A stretch of 16,715 bases of DNA, from the NCBI GenBank assembly GCA_964242735.1, contig CAXTAK010000032.1, positions 1 to 16,715 on the forward strand. Direction: 5' to 3'. The position numbers and the translations under genes were made by a program. The first letter of the stretch is position 1; each line of letters begins with the position of its first letter. The stretch is from CADCUY01 sp964242735. Lineage in GTDB: Bacteria > Actinomycetota > Actinomycetes > Actinomycetales > Quadrisphaeraceae. The notes beneath the pieces were generated by a model. The model saw only the letters and a program-made list of their open reading frames with translations. It did not search any database and had not been told where the DNA came from. Shown here piece by piece: positions 1-7,552 of the stretch.

Positions 1-48
1 AAGGGTACTGCGCGGGAAGCCGCGTGGGAGAGCAGGACACCGCCGGAC
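1..48 (+). rRNA. rrf: 5S ribosomal RNA, 3' end (partial)
   Basis: The first 48 bases match the 3' part of actinobacterial 5S rRNA as I know it: the GGTACTGC segment, the small helix CGCGG-GAAG-CCGCG, then TGGGAGAGCAGGAC and the terminal ACCGCCGGAC that pairs with the 5' end of the molecule, which lies outside the window. Only the last 40% or so is present. The exact 3' end (about base 48) is inferred from the usual GCCGCCG(G)AC ending. The gene is the last member of an rRNA operon transcribed into this window and is followed directly by a strong hairpin. Confidence 0.88.
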
Positions 49-57
49 AACAACGAC

Positions 58-95
58 GAGGGCCCGGGCGACCACACATGGTCGCCCGGGCCCTC
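58..95 (+). terminator. rRNA operon terminator hairpin
   Basis: Bases 58-74 and 79-95 form a perfect 17-bp stem, rich in G+C, with a 4-base loop (CACA). It begins 10 bases after the 5S rRNA end. No T-tract follows, which is usual for high-GC actinobacteria. Position and perfection make it the likely terminator of the rRNA operon. Confidence 0.88.
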
Positions 96-295
96 CGTCA
101 TCCCCCCAACACCCCACCCCGCAGTGGTTCCTTCCGCGGGGCCCCACCGGTAGCAGCGAGGCTGCCGGCTGTGGCCGCGGTGACGACCGACTGGTGAGGG
201 CTCCGCGATGGGCCCCCGTGCCCGGCACGGCGCACCACGTCAGTGGTCCACACTGCACGGAGCGGGCCGGTGTGGCCGCACCGGGGAGGGGCGAC

Positions 296-1396
296 ATGGA
301 CGACGATGCGGCGGCGGCACCGAGCGGGGGCTCCGAGCGACGGTCCTCCCGGGACGCTGACCGGGGGGAGTCGAGCCCGCCCGGCGCCGCGGCGTCCGGC
401 GGCGGGGTCACCACGCACGAGCGCTCCGAGGCGGCGCCTCGCCGTGGTGGGCGGGTGGGCGAGGTGGCGCACCGACCCGGTGGCGCGGGTGGACAGCCAT
501 CCGCAGGCGTGGGGAGCCGCCCCCGCGGGACCGACGGCCAGCGCAGTGACGGCCAGCGCAGTGACGCCCAGCGCGGCGGGGCTGGCTCTGCCCGCTCAGC
601 GCGCACCGACCGTCCCCGCGGACTGGACCGGCCCCGCATCGTGGAACCGGAGCTGCCCGATGAGGTCACCGGTCACGAGCTCGACCGCGACGTGCGCCAC
701 GACCTCAGCACCCTGTCCCGCGACAACGCCGAGGCCGTGGCCCGCCACCTGGTCATGGCCGGCCTCCTCCTGCAGGACGACCCCGAGCGGGCCCACGAGC
801 ACGCGCTGGCCGCGCAGCGGCGCGCCGGGCGCGTGGGGGTGGTCCGCGAGGCCGCGGGCCTGACCGCGTACGCCGCCGGCCGCCACGACGAGGCGCTGCG
901 GGAGCTGCGCGCTGCTCGCCGCCTGACCGGTTCCCCGGTGCACCTGCCGGTCATGGCCGACTGCGAGCGCGGGCTGGGCCGCCCCGAGCGCGCCATCGCC
1001 CTCGCAGAGTCCCCCGAGGCCGCGCAGCTCGACGCCGAGGGCCTGGCCGAGCTGCGCATCGTCGTCTCCGGGGCGCGCCTCGACATGGGGCAGCCCGACG
1101 CGGCCGTGGTCGCGCTGCAGGGCCCGGACCTGGCGCCGCGCCGTCCCGCGCCGTGGCACGCCCGCACCTTCACCGCGTACGCCGACGCCCTCCGCGCCGC
1201 CGGTCGCGGCGAGGAGGCGCTGCTGTGGGACCGGCGAGCGCTCGCGGTCGACCCCCGGGGTGCCTCGGGCGCCAGGCCCCCGGCACCGCCTGACGGTAGC
1301 GGCGCGGAGGTGACCGTCTACGACGTCACCGAGCCCACCGACGACAGTGACGGCACGGGACGCCCCGGGGTCACGCGGCCCACCGGCGCTCCGTGA
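296..1396 (+). CDS. Tetratricopeptide repeat protein (Rv1691-like)
   Basis: A 366-residue protein starting at ATG 296, chosen because a GGGGAGGGG ribosome binding site lies 4 bases upstream; an earlier in-frame start at 194 has none. Residues 1-118 are low-complexity and probably disordered, with a five-residue repeat (DGQRS, DGQRS, DAQRG) at about 80-94. Residues about 121-320 form an alpha-helical, Ala/Leu/Arg-rich region with TPR-like helix pairs, including the stretches HLVMAGLLLQDDPERAHEHA and AAYAAGRHDEALRELRAARR-type helices. The tail from 321 is again low-complexity. The core resembles the conserved actinobacterial TPR protein found before the HAD phosphatase and tlyA (Rv1691 position in M. 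tuberculosis). TPRs mediate protein-protein contacts; the partner is unknown. No signal peptide or membrane segment is visible, so a cytoplasmic location is inferred. Confidence 0.85.
   Translation: MDDDAAAAPSGGSERRSSRDADRGESSPPGAAASGGGVTTHERSEAAPRRGGRVGEVAHRPGGAGGQPSAGVGSRPRGTDGQRSDGQRSDAQRGGAGSARSARTDRPRGLDRPRIVEPELPDEVTGHELDRDVRHDLSTLSRDNAEAVARHLVMAGLLLQDDPERAHEHALAAQRRAGRVGVVREAAGLTAYAAGRHDEALRELRAARRLTGSPVHLPVMADCERGLGRPERAIALAESPEAAQLDAEGLAELRIVVSGARLDMGQPDAAVVALQGPDLAPRRPAPWHARTFTAYADALRAAGRGEEALLWDRRALAVDPRGASGARPPAPPDGSGAEVTVYDVTEPTDDSDGTGRPGVTRPTGAP
533..577 (+). repeat. Three 15-bp in-frame tandem repeats
   Basis: The unit GACGGCCAGCGCAGT occurs twice exactly (533-547, 548-562) and a third time with three changes (563-577). 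It encodes DGQRS-DGQRS-DAQRG in the disordered N-terminal part of the first TPR protein. The unit length is a multiple of three, so copy-number change would keep the frame. Confidence 0.9.
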
Positions 1397-1447
1397 CCGT
1401 CACGCCCTGCGGGCACCGGTGCCCGACCCACCGGCAGGGGCGCGTCG

Positions 1448-1453
1448 TACCGT
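1448..1453 (+). promoter_or_regulatory. -10 element TACCGT, probable leaderless start of TPR gene 2
   Basis: TACCGT fits the actinobacterial TAnnnT -10 consensus and ends exactly 6 bases before ATG 1460. No Shine-Dalgarno sequence precedes that ATG, so transcription would begin at the start codon itself. No clear -35 is visible. The same TACCGT-N6-ATG arrangement recurs at 10020. Confidence 0.55.
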
Positions 1454-1459
1454 TCGCCC

Positions 1460-1927
1460 ATGGACGGACCGGGGCAGACGCCACCCGGCGATGATCTCGA
1501 GCCCCCGGCGCAGAGCGCCCCGCCCGAGGCGGGCGCTCCAGGCGGCGGCGTGTACGAGTGGGTGCGCCGGGCGCACGACCTGCTGGAGGGCGGGGACGCC
1601 GCCCCCGCGGTCGTCCTGCTGCAGCGGGCCAGCGCCGAGGAGCCGGGGTCGGCGAGCATCCTGGAAGCCCTGGGTCGCGCGCAGTACCAGGCCGGTGCCC
1701 GCGACGCCGCCGCCGGCACCTTCGCCGCCCTGGTGGAGATGACCCCCGACGCGGACTACGCCCACTTCGGCCTCGGGGTGGCCCTGGCCCGGCTGGGCCG
1801 TCTCAGGGAGGCCGCCGAGCACCTGGCGCTGGCCGAGGCCATGAGGCCGGACCGTCGGGAGTACGGGCAGCGGCTCCGCCAGGTCCGCGCCACCCTGCGG
1901 GCGCGGGAGGCGGCCGGTGGTGTCTGA
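1460..1927 (+). CDS. Small tetratricopeptide repeat protein
   Basis: A 155-residue protein. Residues 1-29 are Pro/Gly-rich; about 30-135 contain three tandem TPR-like helix pairs, with typical small and aromatic residues (ALGRAQYQAGARDAAAGTF and HFGLGVALARLGRLREAAEH). The C-terminal 20 residues are basic. There is no signal peptide, so a cytoplasmic adaptor role is inferred. It starts 63 bases after the first TPR gene and its end overlaps the start of the HAD phosphatase, so translation of the two is probably coupled. ATG 1460 lacks a ribosome binding site but sits 6 bases after a TACCGT element, suggesting a leaderless mRNA. Partner and function are unknown. Confidence 0.85.
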   Translation: MDGPGQTPPGDDLEPPAQSAPPEAGAPGGGVYEWVRRAHDLLEGGDAAPAVVLLQRASAEEPGSASILEALGRAQYQAGARDAAAGTFAALVEMTPDADYAHFGLGVALARLGRLREAAEHLALAEAMRPDRREYGQRLRQVRATLRAREAAGGV

Positions 1928-2951
1928 GCCGGTGCTCAGCGAGGGCCACGACGTCCTGCTGCTGGACCTCGACGGCGTCCTGTACGTCGGCGCCGGCGCC
2001 GTGCCGCACGCCGTCGACGCGCTGGCCGCCGCGGGCACTCCCGCGGCGTTCGTGACGAACAACGCCTCACGCACCCCCGACGAGGTCGCGGGGCAGCTGA
2101 GGTCCCTGGGCATCCCCGCGCGACCCGACCAGGTCACCACCTCCTCGCAGGCGGGCGCCCGACTGGTGCTCGAGCACGCGGGCGCCGACGCCACCGTGCT
2201 GGCCGTCGGGGGACCGGGGGTGCGGGCCGCGCTGGCCGAGGCCGGGCTGCGCGTGCTCGAGCGCCCCGAGGACCACCCCGACGCGGTCCTGCAGGGCTTC
2301 GGCCGCCAGGTCGCGTGGGCCGACCTGTGCGACGTCGTCGTCGCCGTGCAGGCGGGGGCGCTGTGGGTGGCGACCAACACCGACCTCACCATCCCCACCG
2401 AGCGCGGTCTCATGCCCGGCAACGGCTCCCTGGTCGGGGCGGTGCGGCGCGCCGTCGCCATCGACCCGCTCGTCGCGGGCAAGCCCGAGCGCGCCATCTT
2501 CGACGCCGCGGCGGCCCGCGCCGGCGCCGCCCGCCCGCTGGTGGTGGGGGACCGCCTCGACACCGACATCGCCGGCGCGGTCGCCGCGGGCATGCCGTCG
2601 CTGCTGGTGCTGACCGGGGTCAGCGGCCCGGCCGAGGCGTTCGCGGCGCCCCCCCAGCACCGGCCGACCTACGTCGGCGCCGACCTGCGGGCGCTCGCCG
2701 AACCCCACGCGCCCGTGAGCGAGCTCCCTCGCGAAGGCGGCGCCTGGGTCCTGCGCGGGGCCGCTGCCACCGTCGAGGACGGGGTGGTCCGTGTCACCGG
2801 ACCCGCCGGGGACGAGCTCGACGACCTCCTCGACCAGGTGCGTGTGGTGCTCGCCGCCGCGTGGTCGTCGCCACCGGGGCGAGCCCGGCCCGACGAGCAC
2901 GTGGCCGCCCTCATGGCGCTGGTCCGCCGGCGTTGCGCCGTCCACTCCTGA
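1917..2951 (+). CDS. HAD-IIA phosphatase, probable glycerol-3-phosphate phosphatase (Rv1692-like)
   Basis: A 344-residue HAD superfamily, subfamily IIA (NagD-like) hydrolase. Motif I is DLDGV at residues 17-21, with the nucleophile D17 and acid/base D19; motif II is TNN at 47-49; motif III lysine is in GKPERAIF at 198-205; motif IV is GDRLDTDI at 211-218, supplying Mg2+ ligands. The cap domain lies between motifs II and III. Residues about 275-344 are an extra C-terminal segment. In the equivalent M. tuberculosis locus, Rv1692 is known as a D-glycerol-3-phosphate phosphatase in phospholipid polar-head recycling, so that role is inferred here from position and family; another small phosphate ester is possible. 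Two adjacent GTG codons (1917, 1920) could start it; GGGAGG at 1905-1910 serves either. It overlaps the upstream TPR gene. Confidence 0.9.
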   Translation: MVSEPVLSEGHDVLLLDLDGVLYVGAGAVPHAVDALAAAGTPAAFVTNNASRTPDEVAGQLRSLGIPARPDQVTTSSQAGARLVLEHAGADATVLAVGGPGVRAALAEAGLRVLERPEDHPDAVLQGFGRQVAWADLCDVVVAVQAGALWVATNTDLTIPTERGLMPGNGSLVGAVRRAVAIDPLVAGKPERAIFDAAAARAGAARPLVVGDRLDTDIAGAVAAGMPSLLVLTGVSGPAEAFAAPPQHRPTYVGADLRALAEPHAPVSELPREGGAWVLRGAAATVEDGVVRVTGPAGDELDDLLDQVRVVLAAAWSSPPGRARPDEHVAALMALVRRRCAVHS

Positions 2952-2985
2952 GGGTCCGCCGGCCGCCGCCGGACGCGGGGGCCGG

Positions 2986-2991
2986 TAGCGT
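2986..2991 (+). promoter_or_regulatory. -10 element TAGCGT before coiled-coil gene
   Basis: TAGCGT fits TAnnnT and lies in the 68-base gap between the HAD gene and the next gene. The predicted start of transcription, near 2998, leaves room for the GGGGGAGG ribosome binding site (3008-3015) and ATG 3020. No convincing -35 is seen, so this is a weak call. Confidence 0.35.
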
Positions 2992-3019
2992 GAGAGGACG
3001 TCCAGACGGGGGAGGAACG

Positions 3020-3640
3020 ATGTCCGCACCAGGCACACCACGCCCTGGCGGTCGCGCAGAGGAGCTGCGGGGGTACCTGCAGGCCGCCGGTGACCTCTCC
3101 GCCATCGCCAGGGCACGCCTGACCGACTCCGTCCTGGAGGCGGTGCGCGGTGAGGTCGAGAAGGCCGGCAGCGCCCTGGGCCTGGCCGGGATCGACGAGG
3201 TGGCCCGGTTGCGCCGTACCGTCGAGCGGCTCGAGCGGCGCGTCCAGACCCTGGAGGGTGGCGCGACGCGGTCCGCGGGTCGGCCGCCGAGCCGCGGTGG
3301 ACCCGGCCCGCGCGGGCCCGCTGGACGAGGTCCCGGCCGCGGCCCCGACGGTAGTCCGCTCGCCGGGTCGGAGCTCCCCGCAGCACCCACCGGCGCGGAG
3401 GCGGACGACGTCCCACCGGTCCGCCGGGCCCCGGTGCGCCGACCCCGTCCCGCCGATCCCCTCCCAGCGCCGGGCGGGGCGCCCCAGGGAGAGGCCCCCG
3501 CAGTGCCGGGCGCAGTGCCGGGCGCGGGGCCCACGGGTGCGGGCCCGCTGGACCCGGGGCCGCTGGACCCCGCGCTGTTGGACCCGGGGCCCGGCGGTGG
3601 GGACCCGCTCACCACCGGCCCCGGGCCCGCCGCCCCGTGA
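3020..3640 (+). CDS. Coiled-coil protein, phasin-like, with disordered tail
   Basis: A 206-residue protein from ATG 3020, preceded by GGGGGAGG with a 4-base spacer. Residues about 12-78 are helical and heptad-like (AEELRGYLQAAGDLSAIAR, then a segment ending in LRRTVERLERRVQTLE), with the LGLAGIDEVARLRRTVERLE pattern seen in actinobacterial phasin/poly-hydroxyalkanoate-like small proteins. Residues 80-206 are Pro/Gly/Arg-rich and low-complexity, ending with repeated PGAVPGA and GPLDP-type units. It occupies the position of Rv1693 in M. tuberculosis, which has no known function. Oligomerisation through the coiled coil is inferred; no enzyme motif, signal peptide or membrane segment is visible. 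A reading frame upstream of 3020 is only a shadow of the HAD gene. Confidence 0.75.
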   Translation: MSAPGTPRPGGRAEELRGYLQAAGDLSAIARARLTDSVLEAVRGEVEKAGSALGLAGIDEVARLRRTVERLERRVQTLEGGATRSAGRPPSRGGPGPRGPAGRGPGRGPDGSPLAGSELPAAPTGAEADDVPPVRRAPVRRPRPADPLPAPGGAPQGEAPAVPGAVPGAGPTGAGPLDPGPLDPALLDPGPGGGDPLTTGPGPAAP

Positions 3641-3671
3641 GGTCGGTCGACGCGACGGCGCGGCGGTGAGC

Positions 3672-4529
3672 ATGACCGCTCGACGCCAGCGACTCGACGC
3701 CGAGCTGGTGCGACGGGGCCTCGCCCGCTCCCGCGGCCAGGCCGGTGACCTCGTCGCGGGCGGGCTGGTCACCGTCGCCGGCGCCACCGCCACCAAGGCC
3801 GCCACCCACGTCGACCTCGCGGCGCCCATCGTCGTCCGCTCCAGCGCCCCGGGACCGGCGTGGGCCAGCCGCGGGGCGCACAAGCTGCTCGGCGCCCTCG
3901 ACGCCTTCGCCCTCGACGTCGCGGGACGGCGCTGCCTCGACGCCGGCGCGTCGACGGGGGGCTTCACGCACGTGCTCCTCGAGCGCGGCGCGCGCTCCGT
4001 CGTCGCCGTCGACGTCGGGTACGGGCAGCTGGTGTGGGCGCTGCAGCAGGACGAGCGGGTCCAGGTGCTGGACCGCACGAACGTCCGCGACCTGCGACCC
4101 GAGCAGGTCGCGCCCGCTCCCGACCTGGTGGTCGCCGATCTGTCCTTCATCTCCCTGGCGCTGGTGCTGCCCGCGCTCGTGCGCTGCGCGGCGCCCGACG
4201 CGGAGCTCGTCCTCATGGTCAAGCCGCAGTTCGAGGTCGGCCGCGAGCGCCTGGGTCGCGGCGGGGTGGTCCGCGACCCGGCGCTGCGCGCGGGCGCCGT
4301 CGTGGGGGTCGTCGAGGCGGCGGCCGCGTCGGGCCTGCGCTGCGCGGCGGTCACCCCCAGCCCGCTGCCCGGCCCGAGCGGGAACGTGGAGTACTTCGTG
4401 CTCCTGCGCGCCGGCGCGCCCCTGCAGCCCTCCGCGGCGCGCGCGATGGTCGAGGTGGCCGTCGCCGCAGGACCCGCGGGCGGCGGGTCACCCGTGGCTG
4501 CACCCGTGCCGGTGGAGGGGGAGCGGTGA
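3672..4529 (+). CDS. tlyA: TlyA family rRNA (cytidine-2'-O)-methyltransferase
   Basis: A 285-residue protein with an N-terminal S4 RNA-binding domain (residues about 5-60, RLDAELVRRGLARSRGQA) and a FtsJ/RrmJ-type Rossmann methyltransferase domain. The SAM-binding loop is DAGASTGGFTH at 90-100. The K-D-K-E tetrad of 2'-O-methyltransferases is visible as K71 (SRGAHKLLGAL), D146 (VVADLSFI), K174 (MVKPQFE) and E230 (GNVEYF). TlyA methylates C1409 of 16S and C1920 of 23S rRNA in mycobacteria, and its loss gives capreomycin resistance there. The start is ATG 3672; GTG 3666 is an in-frame alternative, and neither has a good ribosome binding site. Its stop overlaps the NAD kinase start, indicating an operon. 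Confidence 0.94.
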   Translation: MTARRQRLDAELVRRGLARSRGQAGDLVAGGLVTVAGATATKAATHVDLAAPIVVRSSAPGPAWASRGAHKLLGALDAFALDVAGRRCLDAGASTGGFTHVLLERGARSVVAVDVGYGQLVWALQQDERVQVLDRTNVRDLRPEQVAPAPDLVVADLSFISLALVLPALVRCAAPDAELVLMVKPQFEVGRERLGRGGVVRDPALRAGAVVGVVEAAAASGLRCAAVTPSPLPGPSGNVEYFVLLRAGAPLQPSAARAMVEVAVAAGPAGGGSPVAAPVPVEGER

Positions 4530-5617
4530 GCGAGCGGACCGTGCTCGTGCTGACCCACCCCGCGCGCCCGGAGGCCGTGGAGGCCTCCGCGACGGTCCTG
4601 CGGCTGCTGCGCGCTGCAGCCGTGCGCCCCCTGCTGCTGACCGCCGAGGCCGCGGTCATCCCCGGGTCCGAGGGGGTGGAGCGCGTCGACGACGCCGAGG
4701 CCCGCGCCGCCCTCGACGACGTGGAGCTGGTCGTGGTCCTGGGCGGCGACGGCACGGTGCTGCGCGCGGCGGAGCTGGTGCACGGCACCGACGTCCCCCT
4801 GCTCGGGGTGAACCTGGGGCACGTGGGCTTCCTCGCCGAGGTCGAGCGAGACGAGGTGGCCGCGACCGTGGCGCACGTGGTCGACCGCGACTACGCCGTC
4901 GAGGAGCGGCTGACGCTGCGGGTGGAGCTCGTCGTGGGCGGAGAGGTGCGCGCCTCGGGGTGGGCCCTGAACGAGGTCAGCGTGGAGAAGGGCAGCCGCG
5001 AGCGCGTCCTGGAGCTGGTCGTGGAGGTCGACGGGCGACCCGTGTCCACCTTCGGCTGCGACGGGGTCGTCATGTCCACCCCCACCGGATCGACCGCCTA
5101 CGCCTTCTCCGCCGGCGGCCCCGTGGTGTGGCCCTCGGTGGAGGCGCTGGTGCTGGCGCCGATCTCCGCGCACGCCCTGTTCGCCCGCCCCCTGGTGGTC
5201 TCCCCGAGCTCGGTGCTGGCGGTGGAGGTCCTGCGCCGCAACCGAGCAGAGGGCGTGATGTGGTGCGACGGGCGCCGGGCCGCGCCCGTGCCCCCCGGTG
5301 CCCGCATCGAGGTCACCCGCGGGCACCGGCCCGTGCGCCTGGCCAGGGTGACCGCCGGGTCGTTCGCCGACCGGCTCGTCGCGAAGTTCCGCCTGCCCGT
5401 GGGGGGGTGGCGCGGCGCTGACAGCGCCGCCGAGGGCAGCACCACCGCTGGCACCTACGGCACTGCTGGCACCGACGGTGGTGGCGCTGCGGCACCCGCC
5501 GGGAGCGCCGGGCCCCACAGCGGTACCAGCGCCACCGGCAGCCCCGCTGACCCCCCCGCCGAGGCGCGGTGGCCGGCGTCGCGCGAGATGCGCTCGCGGT
5601 TGCAGCAGGGCGGTTGA
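4526..5617 (+). CDS. nadK: NAD kinase
   Basis: A 363-residue NAD(+) kinase (PpnK family) that phosphorylates NAD to NADP in the cytoplasm. Diagnostic motifs are GGDGT at residues 73-77, with D75 as the catalytic aspartate; NLGHVGFLAE at 96-105; ALNE at 147-150; and TPTGSTAYAFSAGGP at 185-199, the Gly-rich NAD-binding loop. Actinobacterial homologues are about 300 residues; here residues 293-363 form an extra Gly/Thr/Ala-rich tail of no recognisable fold. It starts at GTG 4526, overlapping the tlyA stop as GTGA, with GGAGGGGGAG upstream. The tlyA-nadK-recN order is conserved in actinobacteria. Confidence 0.95.
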   Translation: MSERTVLVLTHPARPEAVEASATVLRLLRAAAVRPLLLTAEAAVIPGSEGVERVDDAEARAALDDVELVVVLGGDGTVLRAAELVHGTDVPLLGVNLGHVGFLAEVERDEVAATVAHVVDRDYAVEERLTLRVELVVGGEVRASGWALNEVSVEKGSRERVLELVVEVDGRPVSTFGCDGVVMSTPTGSTAYAFSAGGPVVWPSVEALVLAPISAHALFARPLVVSPSSVLAVEVLRRNRAEGVMWCDGRRAAPVPPGARIEVTRGHRPVRLARVTAGSFADRLVAKFRLPVGGWRGADSAAEGSTTAGTYGTAGTDGGGAAAPAGSAGPHSGTSATGSPADPPAEARWPASREMRSRLQQGG

Positions 5618-5620
5618 GCG

Positions 5621-7453
5621 GTGCTGGAGGAGGTGCGGATCCGCGCCCTGGGGGTGATCACCGACGCCACGCTGGAGCTGGGCCCGGGCCTGACGGTGAT
5701 CACCGGGGAGACGGGGGCGGGCAAGACGATGGTCGTCACCGGGCTGGGGCTGCTCCTCGGGGCGCGCGCCGACGCGGCGGCCGTGCGCACCGGGGCCTCC
5801 TCGGCCCTGGTGGAGGGCCGCTTCGTCGTCCCCGCGGGAGGTGCGGTCGCCACCCGGGCCCGTGAGGCCGGCGCCGACCTCGACGAGGAGGTGCTGATCA
5901 TCGCCCGCTCGGTGGCGGCCACCGGTCGCGGCCGCGCGCACCTGGGCGGGCGGGCGGTGCCGGTGGGGGTGCTCACCGACCTCGCCGACGACCTCGTCGC
6001 CGTCCACGGTCAGTCCGAGCAGGTGCTGCTGCGCTCACCGACCCGCCAGCGCGAGGCCCTGGACCGCTTCGCCGGGGACGCCGTCGCGATCCCGCTGGCG
6101 CGCTACTCCGCCACCTGGCGGGCGTGGCAGGACGCTGGGCGCGAGGCCGGTGAGCTCGCCCGCGCTGCAGCGCAGCGCCGCGACGAGGCCGAGCGCCTGA
6201 CCGCCGCCCTCGCCGAGGTGGAGGCGGTCGCGCCCGTGGCGGGTGAGGACGCCGCGCTCGCGGAGGAGGCGGTGCGCCTGGAGCACGCCGAGGAGCTGCG
6301 CGCGGCGTCCGCGAGCGCCCGCACCGCGCTCAGCGGCGACGACGACGTGACCGCTGGCGACGCCGTCAGCTCCCTCGACGCGGCCCGGCGGGCGCTGGAG
6401 CACTCCCGAGAGCACGACCCGCACCTCGGTGAGCTGGCAGACCGGGTCGGGGAGGTCGCCTACCTCGTCGCCGACATCGCCGGTGACCTCGCCGGGTACA
6501 CCGCGGGTGCCGACGTCGACCCCCTGCGCCTGGACGCGGTGCAGGAGCGGCGGGCGCGCCTCACCGCCCTGGTGCGTGCCCACCCCGGGTGCGCGGGCGT
6601 CGACGACGTCCTCGCGTGGGCGGCGGGCGCCGCGCCGCGCCTGCTGGAGCTCGAGGGCGACGACGACCGGGTCGCCGCGCTGACCGCCCGGCACACCGAG
6701 CTCGGGGGCGAGCTCCTGGAGCTGGCCGGCTCCCTCAGCTCCGCCCGCACCGAGGCGGCGCAGCGCCTGGGCGCCGCGGCCACCGCCGAGCTGCCCGGGC
6801 TCTCGATGGGCTCCTCGGAGCTGTCCGTCGCGGTGGGCACCACCGCGGCGCGGACCGCGGCGGACCTGGGACCGCACGGCGCCGACGAGGTGGTGCTGAT
6901 GCTGCGGTCGGCGGGCACCGAGGCCCGACCCCTCGCGCGCGGCGCGTCCGGGGGGGAGCTGTCCCGGGTGATGCTGGCCCTGGAGCTGGTCCTGGGTGCC
7001 GGGGGCCAGGTGCCCACCTTCGTCTTCGACGAGGTCGACGCCGGCGTCGGGGGGCGCGCCGCCGTGGGCATCGGGCGCCGCCTGGCCCGCCTGGCCCGCA
7101 CCCGCCAGGTCATCGTCGTCACCCACCTGCCGCAGGTGGCCGCCTTCGCCGACCGGCACGTCAGGGTCGCCAAGACCCTGGCTGCAGCGGAAGCCCGGGC
7201 GGGGGCCGGGCGGGGCGGGGGGTTGGTGACCGTCAGCGGTGTGGCGGTGCTGCGCGGTGAGGAGCGCGTGGTGGAGCTGGCCCGCATGCTCGCCGGCCAG
7301 GAGGACTCCGCCACAGCCCGCGCCCACGCCGCCGAGCTGCTCGCGCTCGCCGCGGGCCCAGAGGCCGATGTCCCCGTGCCTGATGTCCCCGTGCCCGATG
7401 TCCCCGTGGCCCCGCCCGGCGACGGCGACCGCCAGGGCGCCGCCGCCCGGTGA
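5621..7453 (+). CDS. recN: DNA repair protein RecN
   Basis: A 610-residue SMC-like ATPase for double-strand break repair. Walker A is GETGAGKT at 29-36; the Q-loop region is VHGQSEQ at 128-134; a helical coiled-coil arm spans about 160-400, shorter and Ala/Glu/Arg-rich; the ABC signature is GASGGELSRV at 441-450; Walker B is FVFDEVD at 467-473; and the H-loop segment is THLPQVAAFAD at 501-511. All catalytic elements are intact. The C-terminal residues 583-597 consist of three DVPVP-like repeats and are probably disordered. It begins at GTG 5621, 3 bases after nadK, with AGGGCGG upstream, so it is probably cotranscribed. The stop codon sits in the loop of a 10-bp hairpin. Confidence 0.95.
   Translation: MLEEVRIRALGVITDATLELGPGLTVITGETGAGKTMVVTGLGLLLGARADAAAVRTGASSALVEGRFVVPAGGAVATRAREAGADLDEEVLIIARSVAATGRGRAHLGGRAVPVGVLTDLADDLVAVHGQSEQVLLRSPTRQREALDRFAGDAVAIPLARYSATWRAWQDAGREAGELARAAAQRRDEAERLTAALAEVEAVAPVAGEDAALAEEAVRLEHAEELRAASASARTALSGDDDVTAGDAVSSLDAARRALEHSREHDPHLGELADRVGEVAYLVADIAGDLAGYTAGADVDPLRLDAVQERRARLTALVRAHPGCAGVDDVLAWAAGAAPRLLELEGDDDRVAALTARHTELGGELLELAGSLSSARTEAAQRLGAAATAELPGLSMGSSELSVAVGTTAARTAADLGPHGADEVVLMLRSAGTEARPLARGASGGELSRVMLALELVLGAGGQVPTFVFDEVDAGVGGRAAVGIGRRLARLARTRQVIVVTHLPQVAAFADRHVRVAKTLAAAEARAGAGRGGGLVTVSGVAVLRGEERVVELARMLAGQEDSATARAHAAELLALAAGPEADVPVPDVPVPDVPVAPPGDGDRQGAAAR
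7367..7411 (+). repeat. Three 15-bp tandem repeats at the 3' end of recN
   Basis: The unit GATGTCCCCGTGCCY occurs at 7367-7381, 7382-7396 and 7397-7411, the last with one change (GTGGCC). It encodes DVPVP-DVPVP-DVPVA near the RecN C-terminus, beyond the ATPase domain. Confidence 0.92.
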
Positions 7454-7463
7454 CCGGGCGGCG
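7441..7463 (+). terminator. Terminator-like hairpin over the recN stop codon
   Basis: CGCCGCCCGG (7441-7450) and CCGGGCGGCG (7454-7463) are perfectly complementary over 10 bp and enclose only TGA, the recN stop codon. There is no T-tract. It is a plausible factor-assisted terminator for the tlyA-nadK-recN operon, or an mRNA-stabilising 3' structure. Confidence 0.6.
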
Positions 7464-7470
7464 CCACCTC

Positions 7471-7538
7471 CTCGCGCGCGCCAGCGCGCCGTGCTCGTGC
7501 GCGCCAGCCCGTCATCCTCGTGCGCCAGCGCGCCCGGG
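7471..7538 (+). repeat. Three imperfect 23-bp direct repeats upstream of pyrG
   Basis: Copies begin with CTCG at 7471, 7494 and 7517, an exact 23-base period. Copies 1 and 2 agree at 18 of 23 positions, sharing GCGCGCCAGC; copy 3 lacks two bases in the middle (CTCGTGCGCCAGC). They lie just upstream of the TACCGT element at 7547, where an operator would be expected, but could be remnants of local duplication. Confidence 0.55.
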
Positions 7539-7546
7539 CCCGCTGC

Positions 7547-7552
7547 TACCGT
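7547..7552 (+). promoter_or_regulatory. -10 element TACCGT upstream of pyrG
   Basis: TACCGT fits TAnnnT and lies in the 275-base recN-pyrG spacer, just after the 23-bp repeats. A 10-bp exact tandem duplication (CCGTGGCAGC at 7549-7558 and 7559-7568) overlaps it. Transcription would start near 7559-7561, giving either a leader of about 168 bases before GTG 7729 or a leaderless in-frame GTG at 7561. No -35 match is evident. Confidence 0.45.

Noticed and set aside
2315..3019. Upstream extension of the coiled-coil protein
   Set aside because: The frame is open because it shadows the HAD gene; the translation is Arg-rich nonsense and ATG 3020 has a good ribosome binding site.
2669..6007. A 1112-codon open frame on the minus strand
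   Set aside because: It is antisense to the HAD, coiled-coil, tlyA, nadK and recN genes, all well supported by motifs. Long antisense frames are expected at this GC content, and its translation shows no recognisable domain.
7367..7411. 15-bp repeats as a CRISPR array
   Set aside because: The units are tandem with no spacers, and are in frame within recN.
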